This document shows, one piece after another, positions 1 to 7,606 of a stretch of DNA of 40,657 nucleotides. The notes under the pieces are model-generated. The model worked only from the letters and a program-made list of their open reading frames with translations. It did not search any database and was not told where the DNA came from. The stretch comes from Pelistega indica (lineage in GTDB: Bacteria; Pseudomonadota; Gammaproteobacteria; Burkholderiales; Burkholderiaceae_B). Both the position numbers and the translations under genes were made by a program. The DNA is taken from assembly GCF_000506865.1 (NCBI RefSeq), contig NZ_AYSV01000096.1:17-40673 (forward strand), read 5' to 3'. The first letter of the stretch is position 1. Every line of letters starts with the position of its first letter.

Positions 1-846
1 GTCTTTAAATGGATGTTCGGTCAGCTCGACCATAAGCACCTCCTCATCGACCTTCTCAACACCATCCTCGCCGATAAAGAGCCTCCCATCATCGATATTC
101 AACTCAACAACACCGAACAAATCGGTGAATCCCTTGATAACCGCAACGTCATCTTCGATATCTACTGCACCACCTCTGATAACACTCACCTCATTATCGA
201 AGTACAAAATATCGACCACCCCCACTATATTGACCGTACCTTAGCCTATGCGGTCACCTCCTTAAATAAACAAATCAAAGTCGGGGAGAATTGGCATCGC
301 CCTTTTGACCCCGTCTACGTCATCTCCTTTATTAATTTTATTCAGTTTCCTAAAGAATCCTTTTTTACCCATGCCTCCCTCATCGATACCGAGACCCATC
401 ACCCGATTAGTCATAAACTCAACTTAATTTTTCTGGAACTGCCCAAAATCCAGAAAAATACGCTAGACTATCAGAACAGTCGCCTACACACTTGGCTATA
501 TTTCATTAAATTCCTTGGAGAAATGAACACCATGCCACATCAATTTATCACTGACGATACGTTTAGAGAAATCTTTCGCAAAGCCAATGTCGCTAACATG
601 ACTGCTCAACAAGTGGAGTACTTTATTCGCCAGAATAAATACCATTGGAATCATATGATTTCCCTTGATATTAAATATAATGAAGGAAAAGAAAAGGGGA
701 TTCAGGAAGGGATTAATATTGGGAAAGAAGAAGGCTCACATGAGGCTATGATCTCTACCGCTAAAAAACTAAAAGCGCGTGGCACAGATACTGCCCTTAT
801 CCATGATGTCACTGGTTTACCCATAGAAATAATTGAGAAACTATAA
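1..846 (+). CDS. Rpn/PD-(D/E)XK nuclease family transposase-like protein, 5' end outside window
   Basis: The frame is open from base 1 (Val-Phe-Lys-Trp precede the first Met at 13), and that stretch matches the family's usual N-terminal VFKxLFG-type motif, so the true start lies upstream and the gene is partial. The family (Rpn, PDDEXK_2) contains recombination-promoting DNA endonucleases that are often annotated as transposases. Visible core: an Asp in VIFDIYC near residue 48 of the Met-initiated part, followed by IIEVQN, which supplies the E-x-Q/K element of a PD-(D/E)XK fold. The C-terminus has the Gly/Glu/Lys-rich segment (NEGKEKGIQEG, GKEEG) and a short helical tail typical of the family. 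The 5' half is richer in C and G than its neighbours, in keeping with a mobile gene. It is convergent with azurin. Confident on family, less so on activity. Confidence 0.8.
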   Translation, partial: VFKWMFGQLDHKHLLIDLLNTILADKEPPIIDIQLNNTEQIGESLDNRNVIFDIYCTTSDNTHLIIEVQNIDHPHYIDRTLAYAVTSLNKQIKVGENWHRPFDPVYVISFINFIQFPKESFFTHASLIDTETHHPISHKLNLIFLELPKIQKNTLDYQNSRLHTWLYFIKFLGEMNTMPHQFITDDTFREIFRKANVANMTAQQVEYFIRQNKYHWNHMISLDIKYNEGKEKGIQEGINIGKEEGSHEAMISTAKKLKARGTDTALIHDVTGLPIEIIEKL

Positions 847-863
847 GTACACAATCACCCAAT

Positions 864-905
864 AAGTTGTATTTTTCATTAATAACAAGTCGTATTTTCC
901 GTTAA
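864..905. repeat. Two-copy imperfect 19-bp direct repeat
   Basis: aagttgtatttttcattaa at 864-882 is repeated with three changes at 887-905, 23 bp apart, just after the Rpn-family stop. Function unknown; it may be a remnant of a duplicated end sequence. Confidence 0.4.
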
Positions 906-952
906 GTAAACAACGTCACTTAAAAAGTAAAAAGTAAAATATTATCAAAGAG

Positions 953-984
953 AAAGAGGATATTCAGAAAAGAATATCCTCTTT
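953..984. terminator. Bidirectional hairpin between Rpn-family gene and azurin
   Basis: A perfect 13-bp stem (953-965 with 972-984) encloses a 6-nt loop. T-rich sequence follows on the plus side (ttatttatttctattttt), and TTT at the stem end followed by CTCTTTG lies on the minus side. It sits between convergent genes and probably ends both. Confidence 0.75.
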
Positions 985-1014
985 ATTTATTTCTATTTTT
1001 CTAGTTAGATACTA

Positions 1015-1467
1015 TTAATCAGTTACTTTTACAGTACCTTTCATCATAGCGATATGACCAGGGAATGAGCAAAAGAATGTATAAGCGTCATCTTTAGATA
1101 AAGTAGCAGGATCTAATGTTAGCTTATCAGACTCACCGCCACCAATTAATTTAGTGTGTGCAATAACTCTAGCATCATCTGCTTTGATATAGTTAGCATC
1201 AGGACCCGCCGCTGCGCCATCAGTTGCGATACCTGTTACATCAGCCTCTTTAGAAACGACAATATTATGACCCATTGCCGCTTTTGGCATTGAACCTACA
1301 TGCTTCAACTCAATATCAAATGTTTTGCATGCTTTGCTTACCACGATTTCTTTAGTGTTGTATTGCATTTGGTCGTTTGACTCAACAACAGCACTACATT
1401 CAGCAGCCATTACTGGTGTAGCAGCTACGGCAAATACAGCCGCTAAAGCAAATTTTTTCATTGACAT
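1015..1467 (-). CDS. azu: Azurin (periplasmic blue copper protein)
   Basis: Azurin is a small type-1 copper electron carrier of the periplasm that links cytochrome c or other donors to acceptors such as nitrite reductase or peroxidases. The 150-residue precursor has a signal peptide with a Lys-Lys start and an Ala-rich core, cut after PVMA to give a mature protein beginning AECS, the usual azurin N-terminus, of about 129 residues. The copper site is visible: His in MGHN, then Cys, His and Met in [14 protein letters not shown]. Two further cysteines (AEC and SKAC) form the family disulfide. AGGAG seven bases before the ATG fixes the start; a second Met at residue 3 is possible. It stands alone, with a terminator hairpin behind it and about 490 bp of upstream sequence before the tRNA. 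Confidence 0.95.
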   Translation of the reverse strand: MSMKKFALAAVFAVAATPVMAAECSAVVESNDQMQYNTKEIVVSKACKTFDIELKHVGSMPKAAMGHNIVVSKEADVTGIATDGAAAGPDANYIKADDARVIAHTKLIGGGESDKLTLDPATLSKDDAYTFFCSFPGHIAMMKGTVKVTD

Positions 1468-1881
1468 AGTATAACTCCTCTAAAAACATACTAAAAATTC
1501 AATTTTCAGGAATTAGCATATAACTAAACTCTTTATGATGCAAGGCGTGCCAAACGCTATTTAGTTTCATTAACCATCACATAAACTACTGTAAATATCA
1601 TCTATTTTTCAGAATATACCCTCTAGTTCATCCTATTTTGCATTTAATTTCAAAAAGCCATACAGTTGTCTATCACTTATTACCCTACTAAAAAGCTCAG
1701 ATAAGCTGTTTCATTAAGTTTCATGACCCAATTGAAATAGGTGGTTACCATATTTTTTATCAACCACTATCAATATCACTACCTACCTTTCTTTAAAAAG
1801 AGTCAATAATATGACTACTCTTGAGAAGTGGCAATTAGTGATTAGCAATTGACGATTAACTTTTAACAACAATAAATAATA
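1468..1881. other. Intergenic region upstream of azurin
   Basis: About 410 bp of AT-rich non-coding sequence. It must hold the azurin promoter, but I see no convincing -35/-10 pair or FNR-type palindrome. The only structure found is a tandem imperfect 14-mer (gcaattagtgatta, then gcaattgacgatta) at 1831-1858. Small open frames here look accidental. Confidence 0.5.
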
Positions 1882-1883
1882 CC

Positions 1884-1920
1884 AAAGAAAAATCCCTGAT
1901 TCCTTAAAAGAAATCAGGGA
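1884..1920 (-). terminator. Rho-independent terminator of tpiA-secG-tRNA-Leu unit
   Basis: On the minus strand a 9-bp stem (1920-1912 with 1901-1893, tccctgatt/aatcaggga) is followed at once by TTTTTCTTT. It lies 35 bp beyond the tRNA 3' end, which suggests that the tRNA ends the upstream transcription unit. Confidence 0.8.
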
Positions 1921-1955
1921 CTTACGGACAAATGAAATACATTTGAAATACATTT

Positions 1956-2040
1956 TGGTGCTCACGACGAGATTTGAACTCGTACAGCTCTCGCCACTAC
2001 CCCCTCAAGATAGCGTGTCTACCAATTCCACCACGTGAGC
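1956..2040 (-). tRNA. leuU: tRNA-Leu (anticodon GAG)
   Basis: Read on the minus strand it begins GCTCACG, pairs with CGTGAGC at the 3' end, and carries an encoded CCA (1958-1956). The D arm holds AATTGGTAGA. The anticodon stem CTATC/GGTAG frames the loop TTGAGGG, giving anticodon GAG, which reads CUC and CUU. A long variable arm (class II) and a GTTCAAATC T-loop complete it. The gene follows secG by about 75 bp and precedes a terminator. The gene symbol is by analogy with E. coli. Confidence 0.95.
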
Positions 2041-2114
2041 AATAAAGTCGTTATTATACATAACTTATCTGAGAAATTCAGAACTTTTTGACAGTTTAAT
2101 GTCAATTTTCTAGT

Positions 2115-3125
2115 CTATTGCTGAGGTGCTTTTGAACCACCTACATTAGAATCTTTCTCTGTAGAGATAGGTGAAGTCACCTCTTTCTCCATCGCTTTGC
2201 TCGTCTCTTTCACCGCCTCTGTTGCTTGGTTTGTCGCTTCTTGTGATTTAGTCATCACTGCTTCACTCGCCTGTTTAGCATTTTCAGTAGCCGTTGCTGC
2301 ATGAGAATCTGCTACATCCTGTACCTTATCTTTAGCAGCCTCTACTTTATCTGCTGCTTGCTCGACTTTATCAGAAGCAGTAGTAGCAGTAGTAGCAGTA
2401 GCATCTTTTTGAGCTGCACCATCAGCTACCGTTGAAACTGATTTGTCAGCCGCTTCAGCCGTCGTTGTAGTTGCACTTGCTGCTGAGTTTGCTGCAGCAG
2501 CATCTACTGTTTTAGCGCTTGTTGCTGCAGTAGTATCAGCAGTTGATGTACTCGTGCTAGATGTGGCAGGTGCTGTTGCAGATGATGTTGTTGCTGTTGT
2601 CTCTGAACTAGTCATTGATACATTAGGTGTTGCTGTGCCAGAAGATGCTGAAACAGCAGTATCACTAGAAGAGGACGAAGCACTATTTGTCGCCGTATTA
2701 GTCTCATTGGCAGGAGCAGATGTTGCTGTGCCTGTTGTGCTAGATGTGTTAGCTGTCGCAGCGTCAGCGTTACTAGCTGGTGCTGTTGGCACTGCCGATG
2801 TAGTATTATCAGGTACTGCTGTAGGCGTTGGCGCAAAACCTTCCATCAAACTACCGCCTGATGTAGGTGCTTTTTTCTCCAATCCACCTGACCCAACATA
2901 AGCCAAACCTAATGTACTCGCAAAGAAAATAACTGCAGCCCATTTTGTCATACGTGAAAAGAAATTTGCAGAGCCAGCCGATCCAAAGATACTACCAGCT
3001 GAGCCACTTCCAAATGATGAGCCCATATCTGCACCTTTTCCCTGCTGTAATAGCACTAGTGCAATAATCGCTAAAGCACTAATAACCTGTACGGCAATTA
3101 GGATTGGGAATAAATAAGTTAACAT
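2115..3125 (-). CDS. secG: SecG preprotein translocase subunit with very long low-complexity C-terminal tail
   Basis: SecG is the small accessory subunit of the SecYEG channel in the inner membrane and helps SecA-driven export. Residues 1-85 are a normal SecG: a first membrane helix, the conserved VLLQQGKGADMGSSFGSG loop, and a second helix (WAAVIFFASTLGLAYVG). The usual protein is 75-140 residues, whereas this one has 336. Residues about 90-235 are almost only Ala, Ser, Thr, Asn and Val. Residues about 235-320 are Ala/Lys/Glu/Asp-rich and look helical, with recurring A-D-K-V-E-x-A and A-T-E-A-V-K units like LEA or apolipoprotein repeats. The DNA there has CAG/TAG-type triplet repeats (around 2373-2402). 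The start is ATG at 3125, 16 bp after tpiA, with which it is probably co-transcribed. The frame stays intact through the tail. Confidence 0.93.
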   Translation of the reverse strand: MLTYLFPILIAVQVISALAIIALVLLQQGKGADMGSSFGSGSAGSIFGSAGSANFFSRMTKWAAVIFFASTLGLAYVGSGGLEKKAPTSGGSLMEGFAPTPTAVPDNTTSAVPTAPASNADAATANTSSTTGTATSAPANETNTATNSASSSSSDTAVSASSGTATPNVSMTSSETTATTSSATAPATSSTSTSTADTTAATSAKTVDAAAANSAASATTTTAEAADKSVSTVADGAAQKDATATTATTASDKVEQAADKVEAAKDKVQDVADSHAATATENAKQASEAVMTKSQEATNQATEAVKETSKAMEKEVTSPISTEKDSNVGGSKAPQQ

Positions 3126-3141
3126 AACTACTCCGAAAAAA

Positions 3142-3906
3142 TTAAGCTATTGCAATAGCCAAAAACTCATCTGCATCTAAGGCAGCGCCACCAACTAATG
3201 CACCGTCAATATCTTGCATAGCAAACAAACTTGCCGCATTAGCTGATTTAACACTACCACCATATAAAATTTGTACCTGCGGCGCTTGCTGTTGTCGTAA
3301 TAACTCACGGATAAAGGCGTGCACTTCTTGGGCTTGTTCTGGCGTAGCCGTCAGCCCAGTCCCAATTGCCCAAACAGGTTCATAAGCAACTACTATATTT
3401 TTGAGTTGCTCTCCCAACGCAAGCACAGGCTTTAATTGCTGTTCAATAATGGCTAATGTATTACCCTCTTGTCTCTGCTCTAAAGACTCACCAATACAAA
3501 CTATTGGCGTCATGCCTTGACTAAGTGCCAAACGGGCTTTCTCTGCCACCTGTTGACTAGTCTCACCATGATAACTACGTCGTTCTGAATGCCCCACAAT
3601 CGCCCATTGACACGCAAAATCCATAAGCATACCCACGGATACTTCACCTGTGTAAGCACCTTCAGTGTATAAGCTTATATCCTGAGCTCCCCAAGAAATA
3701 CTGGATCCGCTCAATGCCTGTTGTACTTGCGCTAGATAAGGAAACGACGGGCAGACAGCTAGTTGCACCGTTGCATACTTTTCTGGTGTCGCCTTAGTTT
3801 TCTCTAGTAAGCCAGCCAATAATGTCTGGTTTAACGCCAGACTTCCATTCATTTTCCAGTTACCTACTACAAGACGAGACGTACTTTTACGTATCTCATC
3901 ACTCAT
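3142..3906 (-). CDS. tpiA: Triosephosphate isomerase
   Basis: TpiA interconverts dihydroxyacetone phosphate and glyceraldehyde 3-phosphate in the cytosol. At 254 residues it is full length for the family. The expected active-site parts are visible: Asn and Lys in VGNWKMNG, His in IVGHSERR (electrophile), Glu in VVAYEPVWAIGTG (base, with the mobile loop after it), and the phosphate-binding ILYGGSVK and GALVGGAAL motifs. The ORF starts about ten residues before GNWKMNG with no nearer Met. The Shine-Dalgarno is only moderate (AAAGG about 10 bases upstream). It leads the unit tpiA-secG-tRNA-Leu behind a good sigma-70 promoter. Confidence 0.97.
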   Translation of the reverse strand: MSDEIRKSTSRLVVGNWKMNGSLALNQTLLAGLLEKTKATPEKYATVQLAVCPSFPYLAQVQQALSGSSISWGAQDISLYTEGAYTGEVSVGMLMDFACQWAIVGHSERRSYHGETSQQVAEKARLALSQGMTPIVCIGESLEQRQEGNTLAIIEQQLKPVLALGEQLKNIVVAYEPVWAIGTGLTATPEQAQEVHAFIRELLRQQQAPQVQILYGGSVKSANAASLFAMQDIDGALVGGAALDADEFLAIAIA

Positions 3907-3949
3907 ATGTTTCTAGCCTTTTGAATTAGCAATTTAAAGTAAACCAACT

Positions 3950-3979
3950 ATTATAAATTGAACCTATTTATTTTGTCAG
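3950..3979 (-). promoter_or_regulatory. Sigma-70 promoter of tpiA-secG
   Basis: Read on the minus strand: CTGACA (3979-3974), an 18-bp spacer, then a perfect TATAAT (3955-3950), ending about 44 bp before the tpiA start. It is the best -35/-10 pair in the 137-bp gap between the GNAT gene and tpiA. Confidence 0.65.
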
Positions 3980-4043
3980 TAATTTTATAGAGATACCTTA
4001 AAAATCAGTTGTTTAATGACTAAAATTACACCATTAATATTAT

Positions 4044-4619
4044 TTAGATGCTTGAACATCTATGCTTGGTTGGAGAAACTATAACAGGCGAAACTGGCAT
4101 TGCAAGTGTTTTAGCCATTAATACAGCGCCTTCGCCATACGTATTAAGTTGCTCAGCCAAGCCCAACTGTTGAGCATTGATAGGTTTAAAACCTTCTTTT
4201 TGCCACACCACCTCTGCACCCTGAACAGCCACAAGATAGGCAGACTTAAGCGTAGGTAACTGTTGTGCTTTTTGAAAAATTGCCCTTAAAAAAGCCTGTC
4301 TAACACCACGACCTCGAGCAAATGTGCTTAACGCCATATCATGCAAATATAATAGACTAGGCTTTTTAGGACATTCAAAGTTCTCTGTATGTAAACAAGG
4401 AAATTGTTCTAAACTCGCTAGCACACACATAAAATAGCCCAGCACTTGTCCTTGCAGATTGGTCGCGACAAGGCAAAAATCCGGAGATTGCTGTATTTTA
4501 TTAATGAATGCTTCAGATGTTTCATGGTATTCCTCTGGATAACACTCATGTTGGATCCTATTAATGGCAGCAATATCACCCACTAATGCATGACGAATGA
4601 TAAAAGAAGCTTTTTGCAT
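4044..4619 (-). CDS. GNAT-family N-acetyltransferase
   Basis: A 191-residue cytosolic acetyltransferase-like protein of unknown substrate. Residues 6-20 (IIRHALVGDIAAINR) match the N-terminal GNAT strand and helix. LLYLHDMALSTFARGRGVRQAFL near residues 90-110 contains the acetyl-CoA pyrophosphate-binding R-G-R-G-V turn (Q/R-x-x-G-x-G/A). The segment VVWQKEGFKPI near residue 160 is the usual C-terminal Y/W-x-x-x-G-F strand. It lies upstream of tpiA on the same strand, separated by 137 bp that contain the tpiA promoter, so it is probably a separate unit. No partner gene points to a substrate; it could modify a small molecule or a protein N-terminus. Confidence 0.85.
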   Translation of the reverse strand: MQKASFIIRHALVGDIAAINRIQHECYPEEYHETSEAFINKIQQSPDFCLVATNLQGQVLGYFMCVLASLEQFPCLHTENFECPKKPSLLYLHDMALSTFARGRGVRQAFLRAIFQKAQQLPTLKSAYLVAVQGAEVVWQKEGFKPINAQQLGLAEQLNTYGEGAVLMAKTLAMPVSPVIVSPTKHRCSSI

Positions 4620-4662
4620 TTTTAACGCTTGACTTTATGTATATTGAGTAAAGTATTGGACA

Positions 4663-4693
4663 GTAAGGTCAAATTGTTTCCAAGTGACCTTAC
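4663..4693. other. Inverted repeat between GNAT and quinone oxidoreductase genes
   Basis: gtaaggtca (4663-4671) is complementary to tgaccttac (4685-4693) around a 13-nt loop, 30 bp past the oxidoreductase stop. No T-run follows on either strand, so it is at best a weak terminator, and may be an operator-like palindrome for the GNAT gene. Confidence 0.35.
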
Positions 4694-4722
4694 AAACGAT
4701 TCTACCTAGCTAGTAGCACCCT

Positions 4723-5706
4723 TTATTCAAGGGTTAAGACAATTTTACCGATTTGTTCGCCTGCATCCATCATCGCATGAGCCTTTTGCACATCCTCAAA
4801 TGGGAATGTCGCGTATACCACAGGTTTTAGCTTACCTTGTGCAAACAAAGGCCAGACTTTCTCAGCAAGATTTTTCGCAATATCGGTTTTAAATTCTGCT
4901 GAACGAGGTCGTAATGTTGATCCCGTAATAGTTAAACGACGACGCATTAATAAATTACTATTAATCGTCGCTTTACTACCACCTAATTGAGCAATAATCA
5001 CAGTACGACCATCTTCTGCTAAGGCTTGTAAGTTACGATTGATATACTCACCACTTACCATATCAAGAATTACATCGACCCCTTTACCTTGGGTTAATTG
5101 CTTAATTTCCTCAACAAAATCTTGTGTTTTATAGTTAATACCTTTATCAGCACCTAAGGTCTCTACCGCCTTGACTCTCTCATCAGAGCCCACTGTCGCA
5201 AATACCTTATGCCCCAGTGCTTTTGCCAACAAAATAGCTGTCGTGCCGATTCCTGAAGCACCGCCATGCACTAATAAGGTCTCATCACCTTTTAATTGTC
5301 CACGATCAAATACATTACTCCAGACGGTAAAATAGGTCTCTGGTAAAGTAGCTGCTTCCACAAGATTCAATCCTTTTGGAATGGGTAAACAATTCCCCGC
5401 TGGCGCTGCACAATATTCCGCATAGCCACCACCGGGCGTTAATGCGCAGACTAAGTCACCAATCTTAAAAGAAGTACCTGATAAATCTCCCTCTACAATC
5501 TCCCCTGCTACTTCTAAACCGGGTAAGTCAGATGCATCTGGTGGTGGTGGATAGGATCCTTGTCGCTGAAAAACATCGGGACGATTGATACCTGCAGCAT
5601 GTACCTTAATTAAGACTTCCCCCTTTTTTAATGCGGGCTTTTCACGTTCAACAATCTGTAATACTTCGGGTCCACCTGGTGTGGTGATTTCAATGGCCTT
5701 CATCAT
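4723..5706 (-). CDS. NAD(P)H-quinone oxidoreductase, zeta-crystallin/PIG3-like (MDR superfamily)
   Basis: A 327-residue zinc-free medium-chain dehydrogenase/reductase, predicted to reduce quinones or enones with NADPH in the cytosol. N-terminal GroES-like domain: HAAGINRPDVFQRQG and the PGLEVAGE segment are signatures of the PIG3 branch (NRPD then G-x-Y-P-P-P-P). The Rossmann part has LLVHGGASGIGTTAI (residues about 142-156) for NADP binding, and TGSTLRPRS later in the chain is also typical. No catalytic or structural zinc cysteine cluster is present. ATG is doubled (5706 and 5703). The start overlaps the stop of the upstream small CCGxxC protein as TAATG with AAGGAA ahead, so the two are translationally coupled. 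Confidence 0.92.
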   Translation of the reverse strand: MMKAIEITTPGGPEVLQIVEREKPALKKGEVLIKVHAAGINRPDVFQRQGSYPPPPDASDLPGLEVAGEIVEGDLSGTSFKIGDLVCALTPGGGYAEYCAAPAGNCLPIPKGLNLVEAATLPETYFTVWSNVFDRGQLKGDETLLVHGGASGIGTTAILLAKALGHKVFATVGSDERVKAVETLGADKGINYKTQDFVEEIKQLTQGKGVDVILDMVSGEYINRNLQALAEDGRTVIIAQLGGSKATINSNLLMRRRLTITGSTLRPRSAEFKTDIAKNLAEKVWPLFAQGKLKPVVYATFPFEDVQKAHAMMDAGEQIGKIVLTLE

Positions 5707-6038
5707 TATTCCTTCTCTAATAAACTGTTTAACATCGCTATTTGCTTATCATAAGCTTCTTTTTCACGTGCATAAATGCTATATACACAAGCATCACCAC
5801 AATCACTACCACAGCACTCCCAACTTTCTGGATAAGTCGGAGGCGTCAACTCTTCTATAAGCACCGATAATGTTGATTGGCTCTCACTACTGTCTGAGCG
5901 ATTATCATTGTGACTTACAGAATGGCTATTGCTTTGTACATTCTCATCGAGTGGTTGTTTATTATTATATTGACTCTCTACTTGTTTACTATCATTTGGC
6001 AAACTATTGTCTAGTTTACTATCGAGCTCATTACTCAT
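5706..6038 (-). CDS. Small protein with oxidoreductase-like CCGxxC domain
   Basis: 110 residues. The first 70 are polar and disordered-looking (Ser, Asn, Asp, Gln rich). Residues about 73-103 (PTYPESWECCGSDCGDAC, then VYSIYAREKEAYDK) match the short 'oxidoreductase-like' domain also found in eukaryotic OXLD1 proteins: four cysteines in C-C-G-x-x-C-x-x-x-C spacing, then a V/W-x-x-Y and a charged helix. The cysteines could bind a metal or Fe-S centre, but the biochemical role is not known to me. Its stop overlaps the start of the quinone oxidoreductase gene by one base, so the pair is probably made together. Confidence 0.75.
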   Translation of the reverse strand: MSNELDSKLDNSLPNDSKQVESQYNNKQPLDENVQSNSHSVSHNDNRSDSSESQSTLSVLIEELTPPTYPESWECCGSDCGDACVYSIYAREKEAYDKQIAMLNSLLEKE

Positions 6039-6130
6039 AGTACCAACTCTCTAACTTTTCATGCATCTTATGTAGATCTTGTCTATATTTTCTACAATCC
6101 CTATCTTTAGATACGTTATTGCTTAGGGCA

Positions 6131-6352
6131 TTAGGCTTTGACCTCAATCACAATGCCATCTAATTCAATCCGTTCATCCGCCCGTATTTTAGCTGTTTTA
6201 CGCGTTTCAACTTGTCCATTACGATACACATACCCTTCAGCGATCAAGTTTTTAGCTTGTCCACCACTATCGACAACACCAGCCAATTTTAATAAATCAC
6301 ATAAAGCGATAAACTCTTGGTCTTGTAGAGAAAATTCTATCTGAGCACTCAT
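6131..6352 (-). CDS. ybcJ: S4-domain RNA-binding protein, YbcJ-like
   Basis: A 73-residue protein made of one S4 RNA-binding fold. After an N-terminal helical stretch, LLKLAGVVDSGGQAKNLI and AEGYVYRNGQVETRK are the classic S4 helix-turn and loop, followed by a beta segment (IELDGIVIEVKA). It matches the stand-alone S4_2/YbcJ family, thought to bind structured RNA or ribosomes. The ATG at 6352 with AAGGA seven bases before it is preferred to the in-frame TTG one codon upstream. It lies first in the small minus-strand cluster with the CCGxxC protein and the quinone oxidoreductase, with a 92-bp gap to the next gene. Confidence 0.88.
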   Translation of the reverse strand: MSAQIEFSLQDQEFIALCDLLKLAGVVDSGGQAKNLIAEGYVYRNGQVETRKTAKIRADERIELDGIVIEVKA

Positions 6353-6405
6353 CAATTATTCCTTATTAATAAGTCATTATTGTAGCGTATAGTATCTATC
6401 AAGAA

Positions 6406-6443
6406 CAAAAAGACAAGAATAACCTCTGATGGAAATTCTTGTC
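6406..6443 (-). terminator. Rho-independent terminator downstream of liv operon
   Basis: On the minus strand a 9-bp stem (6443-6435 with 6420-6412, gacaagaat/attcttgtc) with a 14-nt loop is followed directly by CTTTTTGTTC. It lies about 175 bp past livM and 55 bp before the S4 gene. Confidence 0.75.
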
Positions 6444-6460
6444 CGATGATTAATAATTAA

Positions 6461-6616
6461 CTTTTTGTTTTTTGACGCACTGGTTTTTCAACTTAACAAT
6501 CAAGTATAGAGCCGTATTACTCTATTGAAAACATAAGCATTGAAAACCTGAGCGCCGAAACTCCTTTTTTGTTTTTGACGCTCAGTTTTTTATCAAACCC
6601 TGAGCGCCGAAACTCC
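6461..6616. repeat. Duplicated terminator-like repeats behind livM
   Basis: cctgagcgccgaaactcc occurs exactly at 6547-6564 and 6599-6616. Between the copies, cgctcag (6579-6585) is the inverse of ctgagcg in both, so a hairpin can form on either side. One hairpin (6548-6585) is followed by TTTTTT on the plus strand. A diverged copy of the T-rich middle part (ctttttgttttttgacgc) also lies at 6461-6478. No plus-strand gene ends here. Confidence 0.6.
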
Positions 6617-6619
6617 AGA

Positions 6620-7606
6620 TCACACGTGTTTTTTCACAAAATTGTGTCTAAATTTATAACGTATTTCTCCCACAATACCTCGTCTAAAAGTCATCACGCA
6701 AAGGATAAAGATTAAGCCCATCACTAAGCTAACTGACTCTCCAAGTGAGTTAAACCATTGAATTCCTGTAGTATCGGCAAATAATCTTCCCATATCACCA
6801 ATTTTGTTCTCTAGTGAGACCACTATCAATGCACCTAAAACAGGGCCAATAAACGTTCCCATCCCACCGATTAACGTCATCAACACAACTAGCCCTGAAG
6901 TTTGCCATACAGCATCACTTAAGGTTGCTGAAACGAATACGATTGTTTTAGTTGCGCCCGCTAGACCAGCCAAAGCAGCAGATAAGACAAAGGCAATCAA
7001 TTTATATTGATCCACATCATAGCCTAGAGAGATACAACGTGATTCATTTTCTTTAATCGCCTTTAAAACACTACCAAACGGTGAATTAACACAGCGCCAG
7101 CAGATAAAGAAGCCAAAGATAAAAATAGCTAACACCACATAGTACAAATTCAAATCTTTGCTCAGATCAATTAAACCGAATAAGGTACCACGAGGGACGC
7201 CTTGCAATCCGTCCTCCCCACCAGTGAAAGGCGCTTGCAAAAAGAAGAAATAAATCATTTGCGATAAGGCTAAGGTAATCATAGTGAAATAAATACCTTT
7301 GCGTCGAATAGCTAAGCCTCCAATAATGGCACCTAAAATAGCCGCCATAATCACGCCAAATAAAATACTTAACTCTGTGCTCAGCCCCCAAACTTTAGCC
7401 GCATGCCCCGTAGCATAAGCAGCACCACCTAAAAAAGCAGCATGACCAAATGATAATAAACCCACATATCCTTGTAATAAATTAAATGCACACGCAAACA
7501 AGGCGTAGCATAAAATTTTCATGACAAAAATGGGATAAACACCAAACATTGGAAGAGCACCAATAATGATGGCCAATAATATATATGCGATGAGTTGACG
7601 ATTCAT
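6620..7606 (-). CDS. livM: Branched-chain amino acid-type ABC transporter permease LivM
   Basis: A 328-residue inner-membrane permease with about eight hydrophobic helices. Family landmarks are NLLQGYVGLLSFGHAAFLG near residues 43-61, the RRKGIYFTMITLALSQM segment, and the cytoplasmic coupling loop ALKAIKENESRCISLGYDV that contacts the ATPases. The late motif LIGGMGTFIGPVLGA is also typical. It is the last gene of the livG-livF-SBP-livH-livM unit, and its ATG shares a base with the livH stop. With LivH it forms the transmembrane channel. A repeat-rich stretch and a terminator follow. Confidence 0.93.
   Translation of the reverse strand: MNRQLIAYILLAIIIGALPMFGVYPIFVMKILCYALFACAFNLLQGYVGLLSFGHAAFLGGAAYATGHAAKVWGLSTELSILFGVIMAAILGAIIGGLAIRRKGIYFTMITLALSQMIYFFFLQAPFTGGEDGLQGVPRGTLFGLIDLSKDLNLYYVVLAIFIFGFFICWRCVNSPFGSVLKAIKENESRCISLGYDVDQYKLIAFVLSAALAGLAGATKTIVFVSATLSDAVWQTSGLVVLMTLIGGMGTFIGPVLGALIVVSLENKIGDMGRLFADTTGIQWFNSLGESVSLVMGLIFILCVMTFRRGIVGEIRYKFRHNFVKKHV

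Noticed and set aside
1538-1553. Sigma-54-like TGGCACG...TTGCA ahead of azurin (minus strand)
   Set aside because: The GG and GC elements are two bases too close (10 instead of 12), which abolishes sigma-54 recognition.
1783-1965. 60-residue ORF next to the tRNA
   Set aside because: It overlaps the terminator and the tRNA 3' end and has no recognisable motif.
2370-2405. CAG/TAG-type triplet tract as a CRISPR or microsatellite locus
   Set aside because: It is an in-frame coding part of secG, and repeats lack spacer structure. No CRISPR array is present in the window.
2443-2901. Long Val/Ala-rich open frame on the plus strand
   Set aside because: It is the antisense of the repetitive SecG tail; low-complexity codons leave the opposite frame open. 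No family motif or ribosome site.
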